From contig NZ_JAGIOK010000001.1 in NCBI RefSeq assembly GCF_017876655.1, positions 558,001-622,000 on the forward strand: 64,000 bases of DNA, given 5' to 3'. The DNA comes from Microbacterium imperiale (GTDB lineage: Bacteria > Actinomycetota > Actinomycetes > Actinomycetales > Microbacteriaceae). The position numbers and the translations under genes are program-made. The notes under the pieces are model-generated. The model ran no database searches, had not been told where the DNA came from, and saw only the letters and a program-made list of their open reading frames with translations. Below, one piece after another: positions 37,827 to 47,597 of this stretch (the first letter of the stretch is position 1; each line of letters starts with the position of its first letter).

Positions 37827-39144
37827 TCGCCTCGCACCACTCGTTCCACTGCGCGATGCCCGCCTCGTGCTGCTCGAACGTCTCGGAGAAGATCGTCTCG
37901 CCGGTGTCCATGTTCCAGGTCACGAAGTAGCGCCACGGCCCCTCGGCCGGGTTCATCGCCGCATCGATCGCGACGTCGCCCGGGTTGGCGATCGGCCCGA
38001 CCGGCAGGCCGTCGCGAACGTACGTGTTCCAGGCGTTGTCGTCCTCGAGCGCCGCCGCCGACGAGCTGGCCGTGCCATCGTGCATCTCGTCGTACCCGAA
38101 CTGCGCGGTCGAGTCCATCTGCAGGCGCATGCCGTCGGCCAACCGGTTCTGGATGACCCGTGAGACCTTGTAGAAGTCGTCCGACAACCGCGCCTCGCGC
38201 TGGACGATGGACGCGATCGTGAGGATCTCCTGGCGCCGCTCGACCGGCACGCCGGCCGAGTCGAGCGACTCGACGGTGCGATCGACCATCGTGCGGATCA
38301 TGTCGGCGGGGGCGACACCGGGGTCGAACTGGTACGTCGCGGGGAAGAGCCACCCCTCGAGGTCGGCCGCGGCGACGCCGTACGCCGCCGGATCGGCGGC
38401 AGCCGCCTGGAACTCCTCGATCGGCAGCGCGGTGCTGTCGGCGAGGGTCTGGAGCGACTGATCGAGCGTCAGCCCCTCGGGCAGCTGCGCGGCGTTCTGA
38501 CGCTTGCTCTCGGGATCGAGGATGCGGGCCAGCGCCGCCTCGGACGTCATCCGCTCCTGCAGGGCGTAGACACCCGGCTGGAAGTTCGGGTTCTGCGCCG
38601 TCGCGATGAGGTGGTCGTAGAAAGCGCTGCTGGTCTTGGTCACCCCGGCGTCGTGCAGCGTCTCCGAGATGGTCGAGCCGGTGTCACCCGCGACGATCGT
38701 CACGAGGACCTCGCCCGTCGCCTCGCCGGGCTCGTAGTCCTTGGGCTCCTCCCACCCCATGACCGATCGGATCTGGGTCTCGTACGTGTTCCACACCCAC
38801 GCGCCCGCGGCGCCGATCCCGCCGATGATCGCCAGGATGACGATGAGCACGACCCACGTGGCGATCCGGCTCTTCCTCCGGTCGCGATCGTGACGGCTCG
38901 GCACGTGGCCGACGTCGTGCGTGCTGAGCTCGCCGGTGAAGAGCGCGTCCAGGGTTCCCGCCGCCGGTGCGGGGCGCGATTCCGCCCGCGGGGCGGAGAC
39001 CGGAGGAGCGGCCGCAGCAGCCGTCGCCGGCTGCTCCCCCGCCGGACCTGCTGCGGCGTCGGCCGGGAACGAGTTCTGCGCGGCCGCGCGGGCGGCGCGA
39101 CGGCTCAGGGGGGCGGAGCCGTCCTGCGGCGGGCGGTCAGTCAT
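37807..39144 (-). CDS. mltG: Endolytic transglycosylase MltG
   Basis: 445 aa inner-membrane enzyme that cuts nascent peptidoglycan and sets glycan length. A cytosolic Pro/Ala-rich N-terminus precedes a TM at about 112-132 (ATWVVLIVILAIIGGIGAAGAWVW). The YceG-like domain has the catalytic Glu region IASIVQREA and the conserved NPEGPWRYFVTW-like C-terminus (NPAEGPWRYFVTW). ATG 39144 lies 1 nt from the ruvX stop. Often found between ruvX and aroE in actinobacteria. Confidence 0.93.
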   Translation of the reverse strand: MTDRPPQDGSAPLSRRAARAAAQNSFPADAAAGPAGEQPATAAAAAPPVSAPRAESRPAPAAGTLDALFTGELSTHDVGHVPSRHDRDRRKSRIATWVVLIVILAIIGGIGAAGAWVWNTYETQIRSVMGWEEPKDYEPGEATGEVLVTIVAGDTGSTISETLHDAGVTKTSSAFYDHLIATAQNPNFQPGVYALQERMTSEAALARILDPESKRQNAAQLPEGLTLDQSLQTLADSTALPIEEFQAAAADPAAYGVAAADLEGWLFPATYQFDPGVAPADMIRTMVDRTVESLDSAGVPVERRQEILTIASIVQREARLSDDFYKVSRVIQNRLADGMRLQMDSTAQFGYDEMHDGTASSSAAALEDDNAWNTYVRDGLPVGPIANPGDVAIDAAMNPAEGPWRYFVTWNMDTGETIFSETFEQHEAGIAQWNEWCEANDNRGC

Positions 39145-39145
39145 G

Positions 39146-39616
39146 TCAGGGATGCTCCTGCGAGGGTCCGACGGAGGCACCGGCCGGGTTTCCGGTGCCC
39201 TTCTCGACGTCGAGTGCCTGCTGGAGGAGCACTACGGCGGCGACCTGGTCAACAATGCTACGAGACGATTTCTGCGAGCGGCCCGATCCGCGCAGGGCTC
39301 CGTGCGCGCTCACCGTGCTGAGCCGCTCGTCGATGAGCCGCACGCGGTGTCCCGCATCGGCCAGAGCCTGGGCGAATCCCCGCGCATCGGCGGTCGAGGC
39401 GGTCTCCCGTCCGCTCAGGGCGACGGGCAGACCGACGACGAGTTCGAACGCGTCGTACTCGGCAGCCAGGGCGGCGATCCGGGCGACGTCGTTGTCGCCG
39501 CGCGGGACGGTCTCGACCGGAACCGCGAGCAGTCCGTCCCGATCGCTGCGTGCGACCCCGATCCTCGCCGTGCCGACGTCGATCCCGAGCCGGACGCCGG
39601 GACGGAATCCGCTCAC
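39146..39616 (-). CDS. ruvX: Holliday junction resolvase RuvX (YqgF family)
   Basis: 156 aa RNase H-fold protein. Nuclease Asp in LGIDVGTARIGVARSD, then VVGLPVALSGRE and the late SIVDQVAAVVLLQQAL helix. Also linked to 16S rRNA maturation in E. coli. GTG 39616 overlaps the alaS stop by 4 nt (GTGA). Confidence 0.93.
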   Translation of the reverse strand: MSGFRPGVRLGIDVGTARIGVARSDRDGLLAVPVETVPRGDNDVARIAALAAEYDAFELVVGLPVALSGRETASTADARGFAQALADAGHRVRLIDERLSTVSAHGALRGSGRSQKSSRSIVDQVAAVVLLQQALDVEKGTGNPAGASVGPSQEHP

Positions 39617-42276
39617 AGGCCGCCCGCCGCCTGGCGGACCGCCGTCAGCGCGGACGGAAGCGCAGCGGCATCCGTTCCGCCGCCCTGTGCGACGTCGTCA
39701 CGGCCCCCACCGCCGCCGCCCAGAGCGGACGCCGCCGCCTTGGCCAGCACGCCGGCCTTGGCGCCGGCGGAGCGCGCGGTCTCGTTCGTCGCGACGACCA
39801 CCACGGGACGCTCACCCACCACGGCGCCCAGCGCGACGATGGCCGCAGCGTCGGCACCGAGGCGGTCGCGCACCTGTAGGGCCAGCGTGCGCACGTCGTC
39901 GGCCGATCCGGCCGACCCCAGCGATTCCGCGACGACCTGGAAGGAGCCGCTCGGCGCTGCCGCCGAAACGAGCTGCGGCAGCCGGTCGGCCAGAGCGCGC
40001 GCCTCGAACTGCGCGATGCGCTTCTCGGCGGCCTTCAGGCTCGCCGCGAGCTCGGCGATGCGGGCGGGCAGCTGGTCGCGCGGCGTCTTCAGCGAGGTCG
40101 TCAGCTGCGAGACGATCGCGCGCTCGGCGGCGAGCTCGCGGAAGGCGTCCTGTCCGACCAGCGCCTCGACGCGACGGTTCGACGCCCCGACCGACGACTC
40201 GCCGACGAGGTTGATGAGTCCGACCTCCGCGCTCGAGGCCACGTGCGTGCCGGCGCACAGCTCGCGCGACCAGGGGCCGCCGATGTCGACCATGCGCACG
40301 GTCTCGCCGTACTTCTCGCCGAAGAGCGCCATCGCCCCGGCGGCCTTGGCCTCGTCGAGCGACACGACGCGGGTCGTGACCTCGAGGTTGTCCCGCACGG
40401 CGTTGTTGGCGATCTCCTCGATCTCGGAGCGCGTCTCGGGTGAGAGGGCCTGCCCCCACGAGAAGTCGAAGCGCAGGTAGCCCGCACGGTTCAGCGAGCC
40501 CGCCTGGGTCGCGCTCTTGCCGAGCGTGTCGCGCAGCGCGGCGTGCACGAGGTGCGTCGCCGAGTGCGCCTGCTGCGCGGCGCGGCGGTTCGCCGCATCC
40601 ACGACCGTGGTCGCCGGCTCGTCGACCGCGACCTCGCCGAGCGTGACCTCGACGGTGTGGCTCACGAGGCCGGCCACCGGCTTCTGGACGTCGAGGACCT
40701 CGAGCTCGTACCCGGGTCCGACGATGACGCCCTTGTCGGCGACCTGACCACCCGACTCGGCGTAGAGCGCGGTCTCGGCCAGGATCACCTCGGCGATCTG
40801 ACCCTGCGTGGCACGGTCGACCGAGACGCCGCCGACCAGGATGCCGAGGACCTTGGTGCCGGTCTCCAGCTCGGTGTACCCGGTGAAGACCGTCTCGCCC
40901 TGCGCGCGGAAGTCGCGATACACGCTCGTGTCGGCCAGCTGGCCCTTGCGCGAGCGCGCATCCGCCTTCGCCCGCTCGCGCTGCTCGCGCATGAGGCCGT
41001 CGAACGCCCCGCGGTCGACCGTGAGCCCCGCCTCTTCGACGATCTCGAGCGTGAGGTCGATCGGGAAGCCGTAAGTGTCGTGCAGCAGGAACGCCTGCGC
41101 GCCGCTCAGCTGCGCACCACCGTTCGCCTTGGTCTGCGCCACCGACTCATCCAGCAGCTCGGAGCCCGCGGCGAGGGTGCGCAGGAACGTGGCCTCCTCG
41201 GCCAGCGCGTACTGCGAGAGGCGCGCGTAATCGGTCTCGACGATCGGATAGGCCTCCTTCATCGCGTCGCGGGACGCGGCGAACAGCTCCGCGAAGCTCG
41301 GGCCCTCGACGCCGAGGAGCCGCATCGAGCGGATCGCGCGTCGCATGAGGCGGCGCAGGATGTATCCGCGGCCGTCATTCGAGGGAGTGACGCCGTCGGA
41401 GAGCAGCATGAGCGACGACCGCACGTGGTCGGCGATGACGCGGAAGCGGACGTCATCCTCGTGGTCGGCTCCGTAGGTCTTGCCCGACAGCTCGACGGCC
41501 TTGTCGAGCACGGGGCGCACCTGGTCGGTCTCGTACATGTTGTCGACGCCCTGCTTGATGAAGGCGACGCGCTCGAGACCCATGCCGGTGTCGATGTTCT
41601 TGTTCGGCAGCTCGCCGACGATCGTGAAGTCGTACTTCGACCGGACGTCGGTGATCTCGTACTGCATGAACACGAGGTTCCAGATCTCGACGTAACGGTC
41701 GTCGTCGGTCGCGGGACCGCCGTCGATGCCGTACGCGGGGCCCCGGTCGAAGAAGATCTCGGAGCAGGGGCCGGCGGGACCGGGCAGACCGGTGCTCCAG
41801 TAGTTCGTGTCCTTGCCGAGGCGCTGGATGCGCTCCTCGGGCAGGCTGGAGTGCTTCAGCCAGAGCTCGCGCGCCTCGTCGTCCTCTTCGTAGACGGTGA
41901 CCCAGAGGTCCTCCGGGTCGAACCCGAGACCGCCGTCGGCCTCGGGGGCGGTGAGCAGCTCCCACGCGAACGAGATCGCGCCCTCCTTGAAGTAGTCACC
42001 GAACGACCAGTTGCCGAGCATCTGGAAGAACGTGCCGTGGCGGGGCGTCTTGCCGACCTCTTCGATGTCGTTCGTGCGGATGCACTTCTGCACGTCGGCG
42101 GCGCGCGGGTAGGGCGCGGGGACGTCACCGGAGAGGTACGGGATGAAGGGGACCATGCCCGCGACGGTGAACAGCAGTGCCGGGTCGTCGGTGACCAGCG
42201 AGGCGGAGGGGACGATCGTGTGCCCCTTCTTCTCGAAGTAGTCCAGGTAGCGCTGGGCGATCTCGGCGGTCTTCAT
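39613..42276 (-). CDS. alaS: Alanyl-tRNA synthetase
   Basis: 887 aa class II synthetase. Class II motif blocks in the N-terminal 450 residues (TGLPGPAGPCSEIFFDRG, GLERVAF), and the editing domain HSATHLVHAALRDTLG with the zinc-binding Cys/His of ELCAGTHV. The C-terminal DHHA1-like domain is Gly-rich (GGGGGGRDDVAQGGG). Normal length. ATG 42276 has AAGGA 6 nt upstream. Head of the ruvX-mltG-aro block. Confidence 0.97.
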   Translation of the reverse strand: MKTAEIAQRYLDYFEKKGHTIVPSASLVTDDPALLFTVAGMVPFIPYLSGDVPAPYPRAADVQKCIRTNDIEEVGKTPRHGTFFQMLGNWSFGDYFKEGAISFAWELLTAPEADGGLGFDPEDLWVTVYEEDDEARELWLKHSSLPEERIQRLGKDTNYWSTGLPGPAGPCSEIFFDRGPAYGIDGGPATDDDRYVEIWNLVFMQYEITDVRSKYDFTIVGELPNKNIDTGMGLERVAFIKQGVDNMYETDQVRPVLDKAVELSGKTYGADHEDDVRFRVIADHVRSSLMLLSDGVTPSNDGRGYILRRLMRRAIRSMRLLGVEGPSFAELFAASRDAMKEAYPIVETDYARLSQYALAEEATFLRTLAAGSELLDESVAQTKANGGAQLSGAQAFLLHDTYGFPIDLTLEIVEEAGLTVDRGAFDGLMREQRERAKADARSRKGQLADTSVYRDFRAQGETVFTGYTELETGTKVLGILVGGVSVDRATQGQIAEVILAETALYAESGGQVADKGVIVGPGYELEVLDVQKPVAGLVSHTVEVTLGEVAVDEPATTVVDAANRRAAQQAHSATHLVHAALRDTLGKSATQAGSLNRAGYLRFDFSWGQALSPETRSEIEEIANNAVRDNLEVTTRVVSLDEAKAAGAMALFGEKYGETVRMVDIGGPWSRELCAGTHVASSAEVGLINLVGESSVGASNRRVEALVGQDAFRELAAERAIVSQLTTSLKTPRDQLPARIAELAASLKAAEKRIAQFEARALADRLPQLVSAAAPSGSFQVVAESLGSAGSADDVRTLALQVRDRLGADAAAIVALGAVVGERPVVVVATNETARSAGAKAGVLAKAAASALGGGGGGRDDVAQGGGTDAAALPSALTAVRQAAGGL

Positions 42277-42344
42277 CGGATTCCTTCGGCAGGCAGGCGT
42301 CGGCGCCGCGCCCATCGGACGCGACGCCGCGATCGGATCGTGGG

Positions 42345-42650
42345 TCAGTGGGTTCGTTCGTCGGCGGAGCGCGTCGCCGAGACGACGGTCTCTCGGGTGT
42401 CGTCGACGACATCGGATGCCGCGTCGATGGCGGACTGGAGCGCGTCGGCCGCCACGCCCTTGACGTCGGCGGCGAGGCCCTCGATCCGGGCCTCTTGATC
42501 GCGGTACGCGTCTCCGATGCGGTCGGCGAACTCGGTGATGCGGGCATCGACTTCGGCGAGCATCTCGTGACCGCGCGGATCCTTGTTGATCACGTGCGCG
42601 GCGACGAATCCGCCGGCGACGCCCAAAACGAACCACAGCGCGTTCTTCAT
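42345..42650 (-). CDS. Hypothetical small protein with N-terminal membrane span
   Basis: 101 aa, unknown function. Starts MKNALWFVLGVAGGFVAAHVINKDPRGHEMLAEVD: one hydrophobic span with a GxxG, then a long amphipathic helical tail rich in Asp/Ala (RIGDAYRDQEARIEGLAADVKG). It resembles the small YtxH-like envelope proteins often located beside alaS or rpsD in Microbacteriaceae. TAACAT (42658-42663) lies 7 nt upstream of ATG 42650, so this start is chosen over ATG 42659. Confidence 0.75.
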   Translation of the reverse strand: MKNALWFVLGVAGGFVAAHVINKDPRGHEMLAEVDARITEFADRIGDAYRDQEARIEGLAADVKGVAADALQSAIDAASDVVDDTRETVVSATRSADERTH

Positions 42651-42657
42651 GGCATCC

Positions 42658-42663
42658 ATGTTA
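42658..42663 (-). promoter_or_regulatory. -10 element of the small membrane protein gene (leaderless)
   Basis: TAACAT with a 7-nt spacer to ATG 42650. Confidence 0.45.
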
Positions 42664-42672
42664 GGCGCAAAG

Positions 42673-42708
42673 CACGAAGGGCGCCGGGAGACCCCGACGC
42701 CCTTCGTG
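42673..42708 (-). terminator. Terminator of rpsD
   Basis: Arms CACGAAGGGCGCCGGG (42673-42688) and CCCGACGCCCTTCGTG (42693-42708) pair over 16 positions with one mismatch and an AGAC loop, followed by CTTTG on the minus strand. It starts 16 nt after the rpsD stop. Confidence 0.85.
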
Positions 42709-42723
42709 GCGGTGCTGAGAGAC

Positions 42724-43353
42724 TCAGCGCGCGGCGTAGTACTCGACGACGAGCTGCACGTCACACGTGACGGGCACCTCGGCACGCTTCGGGCGACGCA
42801 CGAGGCGCGCCTGCAGCTTGTCGAGCTCGACCTCGAGGTAGCCCGGAACCGGGGGCAGGACATCGGCGTGACCGCCGGCGGCTGCGACCTGGAACGGCTC
42901 GAGCGACTCGCTCTTCTCCTTGACGTGGATGAGCTGACCCGGCTTCACGCGGAACGACGGGCGGTCGACGAGCTGGCCGTCGACGAGGATGTGGCGGTGC
43001 ACGACCAGCTGACGGGCCTGTGCGGTCGTGCGGGCGAAGCCGGCGCGAACGACGAGAGCGTCCAGACGCATCTCGAGCTGCTCGACCAGGTTCTCACCGG
43101 TCAGACCGTCCTTGCGGCGGGCCTCGTTGAACTGGATGCGCAGCTGCTTCTCGCGGATGCCGTACTGCTCGCGCAGACGCTGCTTCTCGCGCAGACGAAC
43201 GGCGTAGTCGCTGTCGGCCTTGCGCTTGGTGCGGCCGTGCTCGCCCGGAGCGTAGGGACGCTTCTCGAGGTAGCGGGCGGCCTTCGGGGTCAGCGCGACG
43301 CCGAGGGCGCGCGACAGACGGACCTTGCGGCGGTCCTGAGACTTCGTGGTCAC
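42724..43353 (-). CDS. rpsD: 30S ribosomal protein S4
   Basis: 209 aa primary rRNA-binding protein, S4 domain at about 99-165 (MRLDALVVRAGFARTTAQARQLVVHRHILVDGQLVDRPSFRV). It has the actinobacterial N-terminus MTTKSQDRRKVRLSRALGVALTPKAARYLEKRPYAPGEHG. GTG 43353 with AAGGAG upstream. Monocistronic, with its own terminator. Confidence 0.97.
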   Translation of the reverse strand: MTTKSQDRRKVRLSRALGVALTPKAARYLEKRPYAPGEHGRTKRKADSDYAVRLREKQRLREQYGIREKQLRIQFNEARRKDGLTGENLVEQLEMRLDALVVRAGFARTTAQARQLVVHRHILVDGQLVDRPSFRVKPGQLIHVKEKSESLEPFQVAAAGGHADVLPPVPGYLEVELDKLQARLVRRPKRAEVPVTCDVQLVVEYYAAR

Positions 43354-43524
43354 GAAGCTCTCCTTCCGATGACGTGGTCGTGACGCTCACGACTCACGGA
43401 CGTATCTCCGTCTCCTCGCCCGTCTCGGACTGCACGCCGGGGCACGCCGAGAGGTCTGTGTCAGAGGAGAGGGATGCCCGAAAACTGGGCTTCGAGCCGA
43501 TCGAGTCTAACAGACGCCGTCGCG

Positions 43525-44451
43525 TCATATCTCGGCGGCGAGATCGAGCGCCGCCGCCGGGTAGAACGGCGTCGCCCCCGCTCGGAGGTCGTCGATGCGG
43601 TACCACCCGACGGTCGTGTCGCCGTCGAGCACCGGCAGCCGCGCGTCGAGCGGCAGCGCCTGCAGCGACTGACTGCGCACGGCGAAGACGTAGGCGATCT
43701 CATGGCCCCGCTTGCGGCCGTCGTCGAAGATGTTCTCGGCCACGGTGAGCAGTCGCAGCTCGTCGACGACCGCCGCGAGCTCCTCCCGCAACTCGCGCCG
43801 CATCGCCGACGATGCCTCCTCGCCGAACTCGATTCCGCCGCCGGGCGCGCGCAGGAACGTCGGACGGTCCGGTCCGCCGGCGTACTCCTCCGCGAGGACG
43901 AATCCGTCCCGCACGATGACGGCCACGGCGATGGCTCGGATGCGGGGCCCAGCGACGAGTTCGCTCGCGTACCGTTCGACCGACCGGCGATACGCCGGCA
44001 GATGCGGCGCGAGCGCGCGCAACGCCGTCCGCAGCGCCGGGGCCGGTTTCTGATCGTCGAACAGCGCGAGTGCCTCGAAGGCACGCGCTGCATCCGCCAG
44101 CGGATGATCGGCGGGATACCCGTGCAGCAGCGCCATGGCGCCGGACGGGTCACCCACGTTGCGCAGCGAGCTGGCGAGCTGGATGATGCACTCGCCGCGC
44201 TGCGGATCGGGCAGCCCCGCGTCGAGGGCGGCTCGATAGAGCGGAATCGCCTCGGCCTCCCGTCCGAGGTAGTCCGACAGGGATGCCCGTTCGAACAGGG
44301 CCACTGGGTCGTTCGCGGGCAGCGACGCGAGCACGCGGTCGAGCTCGGACGCGAGCAGTTCCGGGGTGGCGCCGTCGGCGCGGTCCCAGAACTCGCCAAG
44401 CGTGGCGTCGAGCCGGTCTCGATCCACCCCGGGGCCGTTCATCGTGCTCAT
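43525..44451 (-). CDS. TPR-like / NUDIX hydrolase fusion protein
   Basis: 308 aa. Residues 1-165 are helical with tetratricopeptide-like units ([41 protein letters not shown]). Residues 170-308 are a NUDIX domain: the Nudix box [24 protein letters not shown] (204-227) matches GX5EX7REUXEEXGU with the final Gly replaced by Ala. Substrate unknown. ATG 44451 overlaps the rarA stop by 4 nt. The two halves normally exist as separate proteins. Confidence 0.85.
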   Translation of the reverse strand: MSTMNGPGVDRDRLDATLGEFWDRADGATPELLASELDRVLASLPANDPVALFERASLSDYLGREAEAIPLYRAALDAGLPDPQRGECIIQLASSLRNVGDPSGAMALLHGYPADHPLADAARAFEALALFDDQKPAPALRTALRALAPHLPAYRRSVERYASELVAGPRIRAIAVAVIVRDGFVLAEEYAGGPDRPTFLRAPGGGIEFGEEASSAMRRELREELAAVVDELRLLTVAENIFDDGRKRGHEIAYVFAVRSQSLQALPLDARLPVLDGDTTVGWYRIDDLRAGATPFYPAAALDLAAEI

Positions 44452-45770
44452 TCCCCCAGGATCTTCCGCAGCTTCTCGACGCGCGCGCCGATGTCCCGTT
44501 CGACGCCCCGATTCGTCGGCTCGTAGTAGCGGCGCCCGCGCAGCTCATCCGGCAGGTACTGCTGCGTGGCCACGCCGACGTCGAGGTCGTGGGGATAGAC
44601 GTATCCCTTGCCGTGGCCGAGCCGCTTCGCACCCGGGTAGTGCGCGTCGCGCAGATGCTTCGGCACACGCCCGAAGCCACCGGCGCGCACATCCGCGATG
44701 GCCGCGTTGATGGCGTTGTAGGCGGCGTTCGACTTGGCGGTCGTCGCGAGGTACGCCGTCGCCTCGGCAAGCGGGATGCGCCCTTCGGGCATGCCGATGA
44801 AGGCGACGGCGTCCGCGGCGGCGACGGCGATCGACAGCGCCTGGGGATCGGCCAGCCCGATGTCCTCCGACGCGGAGATCACGAGCCGGCGGGCGATGAA
44901 GCGGGGATCTTCGCCGGCTTCGATCATCCGCGCGAGGTAGTGCATCGCGGCGTCGACGTCCGACCCGCGGATCGACTTGATGAAGGCGCTGATGACGTCG
45001 TAGTGCTCGTCGCCCTGCCGGTCGTATCGGAGCAGAGCGCGGTCGACGGCCTGTGCGACGTGATCAGCGGTGATGCGGGGCGTCTGGTCATCGCCGGGCT
45101 CGGCCATCGTCGCCGCCGCCTCGAGCGAGGTCAGCGCGCGACGGGCGTCTCCCGAGGCGAGCCGCACGAGCGCCGACCGCGCCTCGTCGTCGAGACTCAC
45201 GGCTCCCGCCAGCCCGCGCGCATCGACGACGGCGCGGTCGATGAGCCCGCCGAGGTCGTCGTCGCTCAACGGCTGCAGCGTCAGCAGCAGCGACCGAGAC
45301 AGCAGGGGGGCGACGATCGAGAACGACGGGTTCTCGGTGGTCGCGGCGATCAGCAGCACCCAGCCGTTCTCGACGCCGGGAAGCAGCGCGTCCTGCTGCG
45401 CCTTCGTGAAGCGGTGGATCTCGTCGAGGAACAGGATCGTCGAGATCCCGTACAGGTCGCGCTGCGTCATCGCCTCCTGCATGACCTCACGTACGTCCTT
45501 GACGCCGGCCGTCACCGCCGACAACTCGACGAAGCGGCGTCCCGACGACCGCGCGATCGCTTGAGCGAGCGTCGTCTTGCCGGTTCCGGGCGGCCCCCAG
45601 AGGATCACCGACACCGCACCGGCGCGATTGCCGTCGGGCGAGGCGAGGGCGACGAGCGGCGAGCCGGGGCGGAGCAGGTGGCCCTGACCGGCGACCTCGT
45701 CGAGAGAGGTGGGGCGCATCCGCACGGCGAGCGGCGTCTGCCCCGCGAAGAGCGCGCTCGAATCGGTCAT
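44448..45770 (-). CDS. rarA: Replication-associated recombination protein RarA (MgsA)
   Basis: 440 aa AAA+ ATPase acting at stalled forks. [20 protein letters not shown] at the start, Walker [13 protein letters not shown], Walker [12 protein letters not shown] and sensor region AATTENPSF, then a C-terminal tetramerisation region ([11 protein letters not shown]). TAGCCT (45777-45782) lies 6 nt from ATG 45770 (leaderless). Coupled with the TPR-NUDIX gene. Confidence 0.95.
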   Translation of the reverse strand: MTDSSALFAGQTPLAVRMRPTSLDEVAGQGHLLRPGSPLVALASPDGNRAGAVSVILWGPPGTGKTTLAQAIARSSGRRFVELSAVTAGVKDVREVMQEAMTQRDLYGISTILFLDEIHRFTKAQQDALLPGVENGWVLLIAATTENPSFSIVAPLLSRSLLLTLQPLSDDDLGGLIDRAVVDARGLAGAVSLDDEARSALVRLASGDARRALTSLEAAATMAEPGDDQTPRITADHVAQAVDRALLRYDRQGDEHYDVISAFIKSIRGSDVDAAMHYLARMIEAGEDPRFIARRLVISASEDIGLADPQALSIAVAAADAVAFIGMPEGRIPLAEATAYLATTAKSNAAYNAINAAIADVRAGGFGRVPKHLRDAHYPGAKRLGHGKGYVYPHDLDVGVATQQYLPDELRGRRYYEPTNRGVERDIGARVEKLRKILGE

Positions 45771-45776
45771 CCCCTC

Positions 45777-45782
45777 AGGCTA
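45777..45782 (-). promoter_or_regulatory. -10 element of rarA (leaderless)
   Basis: TAGCCT on the minus strand, 6 nt before ATG 45770. Confidence 0.55.
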
Positions 45783-45874
45783 GCCGCGACCGGCGACAGC
45801 CGGCTTTTGTCGGCCCACCGAGGGCCGCCGTAGGCTGAGAGCGTCCCGACGGATCGGGGTTCGGAGGAGGAATC

Positions 45875-46177
45875 GTGGCAGGTCGCGGCAAGAACCGGGA
45901 TGATCGGGCGGCGCAGGAGCGCGCCCGCCTGTACGCCGCCCGGCGCGAGTATCACGCCGGTCTGATGCGTCGCCGTTCCCGCGACAACCTCATCGCCGCC
46001 GTCGGCGGCGGCGTGCTGCTCCTCGGGCTGCTGGGGGCACAGGCTGCATACTTCACCGCCGGCCCCGGCGCCCCCGAGCCGACCGAGACGCCGGCGCCCT
46101 CGCCGTCCGCCACGCTTCCGGCATCCCCCGCGCCGTCGCCGAGCGACGCCGCTCCGTCATCGGAGCCGACTCCCTGA
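45875..46177 (+). CDS. Small membrane protein with Pro/Ser/Thr-rich tail
   Basis: 100 aa. A basic cytosolic N-terminus (MAGRGKNRDDRAAQERARLYAARREYHAG) is followed by one TM (NLIAAVGGGVLLLGLLGAQAAYF), then a flexible tail of about 35 residues rich in Pro, Ser and Thr (PEPTETPAPSPSATLPASPA). The arrangement is like the N-terminus of actinobacterial secreted peptidyl-prolyl isomerases but without the enzyme domain. Function unknown. GTG 45875 follows a perfect GGAGGAGG site. Confidence 0.75.
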   Translation: MAGRGKNRDDRAAQERARLYAARREYHAGLMRRRSRDNLIAAVGGGVLLLGLLGAQAAYFTAGPGAPEPTETPAPSPSATLPASPAPSPSDAAPSSEPTP

Positions 46178-46245
46178 CGCCCTGCGTACTAGGCTGTCGA
46201 GCGACCTGACCCCCAGGCGGCGAGAGCCGCGACGAGGTGCCTTCC

Positions 46246-47508
46246 GTGACTTCCACCCCTGACTCCACGACCACTCCCGCCGACGACGCCCCGTGGGGTC
46301 GCGTCGATGACGACGGCACCGTCTCGGTGCGCGAGGGCGACCAGTGGCGCGTCGTCGGCCAGTACCCCGACGGCACGCCCGACGAGGCCCTCGCCTACTA
46401 CCAGCGCAAGTTCTCCGATCTCGCCGGTGAGGTCACGCTCGTCGAGGTGCGCCACCGTCGCGGCGGCGCGTCCGCGTCCGACCTGCGCTCGACCGTGGGA
46501 ACGCTGCGATCGCGCATCACCGGCGCTGCGGCTGTCGGCAACCTCGCCGCGCTCGAGGCCCGCCTCGCCGCGCTCGAGACGGAGCTGAACGCGGCGTCCG
46601 AGTCCGAGGCCGCCGAGGCCAAGCAGGCCCTCGATGCGGCGATCGCCGAACGCACCGCCCTCGTCGAGGCCATCGAGGCCATCGCCGCACGCGATCCCCG
46701 GTCGATCCAGTGGAAGCAGACCTCGGCCGAGGTCACCGAGCTGTTCGAGCGCTGGCAGCGCCACCAGGCCGAGGGCCCGCGTCTGCCGCGCGGCACCGGC
46801 CAGCAGCTGTGGAAGCGGTTCCGCGACGCCCGCTCGATCATCGACAAGCACCGCCGCGAGTTTTACGCGAGCCTCGACGAGACGCACAAGAGCGCGCGCG
46901 ACGCCAAGCAGCGCCTCATCGAGCGCGCCGAAGCCCTCGCGCCCCGCGGCGAGGATGGCATCGGCGCCTACCGCGAGCTGCTCGACCAGTGGAAGCAGGC
47001 CGGCCGCGCGGGCAAGAAGGCCGACGACGCCCTGTGGGCTCGGTTCAAGGCGGCGGGCGACGCGCTCTACGGCGCCCGCGCCGAGCGCGAGCAGGCCGAT
47101 GCCGAGGCCTCGAAGGAGAAGATCGTCGCCAAGCGCGCCCTCCTCGACGAGGCAGCCGCGGTCGAGCGCGAGAAGGACACCGCCGCCGCGCGCGCGCTTC
47201 TCACCGGCATCCAGCGTCGCTGGGACGAGATCGGTCGCATTTTCCCCCGCGACAAGGAGCGCGCCCTCGACGACGAGCTCCGCAGGATCGAACAGTCCGT
47301 CCGTGCCCGCGAAGACGCCGACTGGAAGAACAACAACCCCGAGACGAAGGCGCGCCAGGGCGACATGCTCTCGCAGCTGCACGACGCCATCGGCAAGCTC
47401 GAGGCCGACCTGGCCACCGCCGAGGCCTCGGGCGACCAGCGCGCCATCGCGCAGGCGCGCGAGGCCCTCAGCGCACGGAAGGCCTGGCTCACCGCCCTCG
47501 GCGGCTGA
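46246..47508 (+). CDS. DUF349 domain-containing protein
   Basis: 420 aa, almost entirely helical and charged. N-terminal PWGRVDDDGTVSVREGDQWRVVGQYPDG precedes repeated DUF349 units (about 70 residues each, e.g. WKQTSAEVTELFERWQRHQAEGP, FRDARSIIDKHRREFYASLDE and AYRELLDQWKQAGRAGKKADDALWARFKAAGD). It probably forms coiled coils. Function not established. GTG 46246 (MTSTPDST) is preferred over GTG 46237 because the GACGAGG site fits it. Confidence 0.86.
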   Translation: MTSTPDSTTTPADDAPWGRVDDDGTVSVREGDQWRVVGQYPDGTPDEALAYYQRKFSDLAGEVTLVEVRHRRGGASASDLRSTVGTLRSRITGAAAVGNLAALEARLAALETELNAASESEAAEAKQALDAAIAERTALVEAIEAIAARDPRSIQWKQTSAEVTELFERWQRHQAEGPRLPRGTGQQLWKRFRDARSIIDKHRREFYASLDETHKSARDAKQRLIERAEALAPRGEDGIGAYRELLDQWKQAGRAGKKADDALWARFKAAGDALYGARAEREQADAEASKEKIVAKRALLDEAAAVEREKDTAAARALLTGIQRRWDEIGRIFPRDKERALDDELRRIEQSVRAREDADWKNNNPETKARQGDMLSQLHDAIGKLEADLATAEASGDQRAIAQAREALSARKAWLTALGG

Positions 47509-47597
47509 CGCTCTCCCCCGTCGCACTATCGCGGGCGCTCTCCACACCCGGAGGGCGCCCGCGGTCGTCGGGGCGGCCGGTCGGCCAGACTGCGGGT

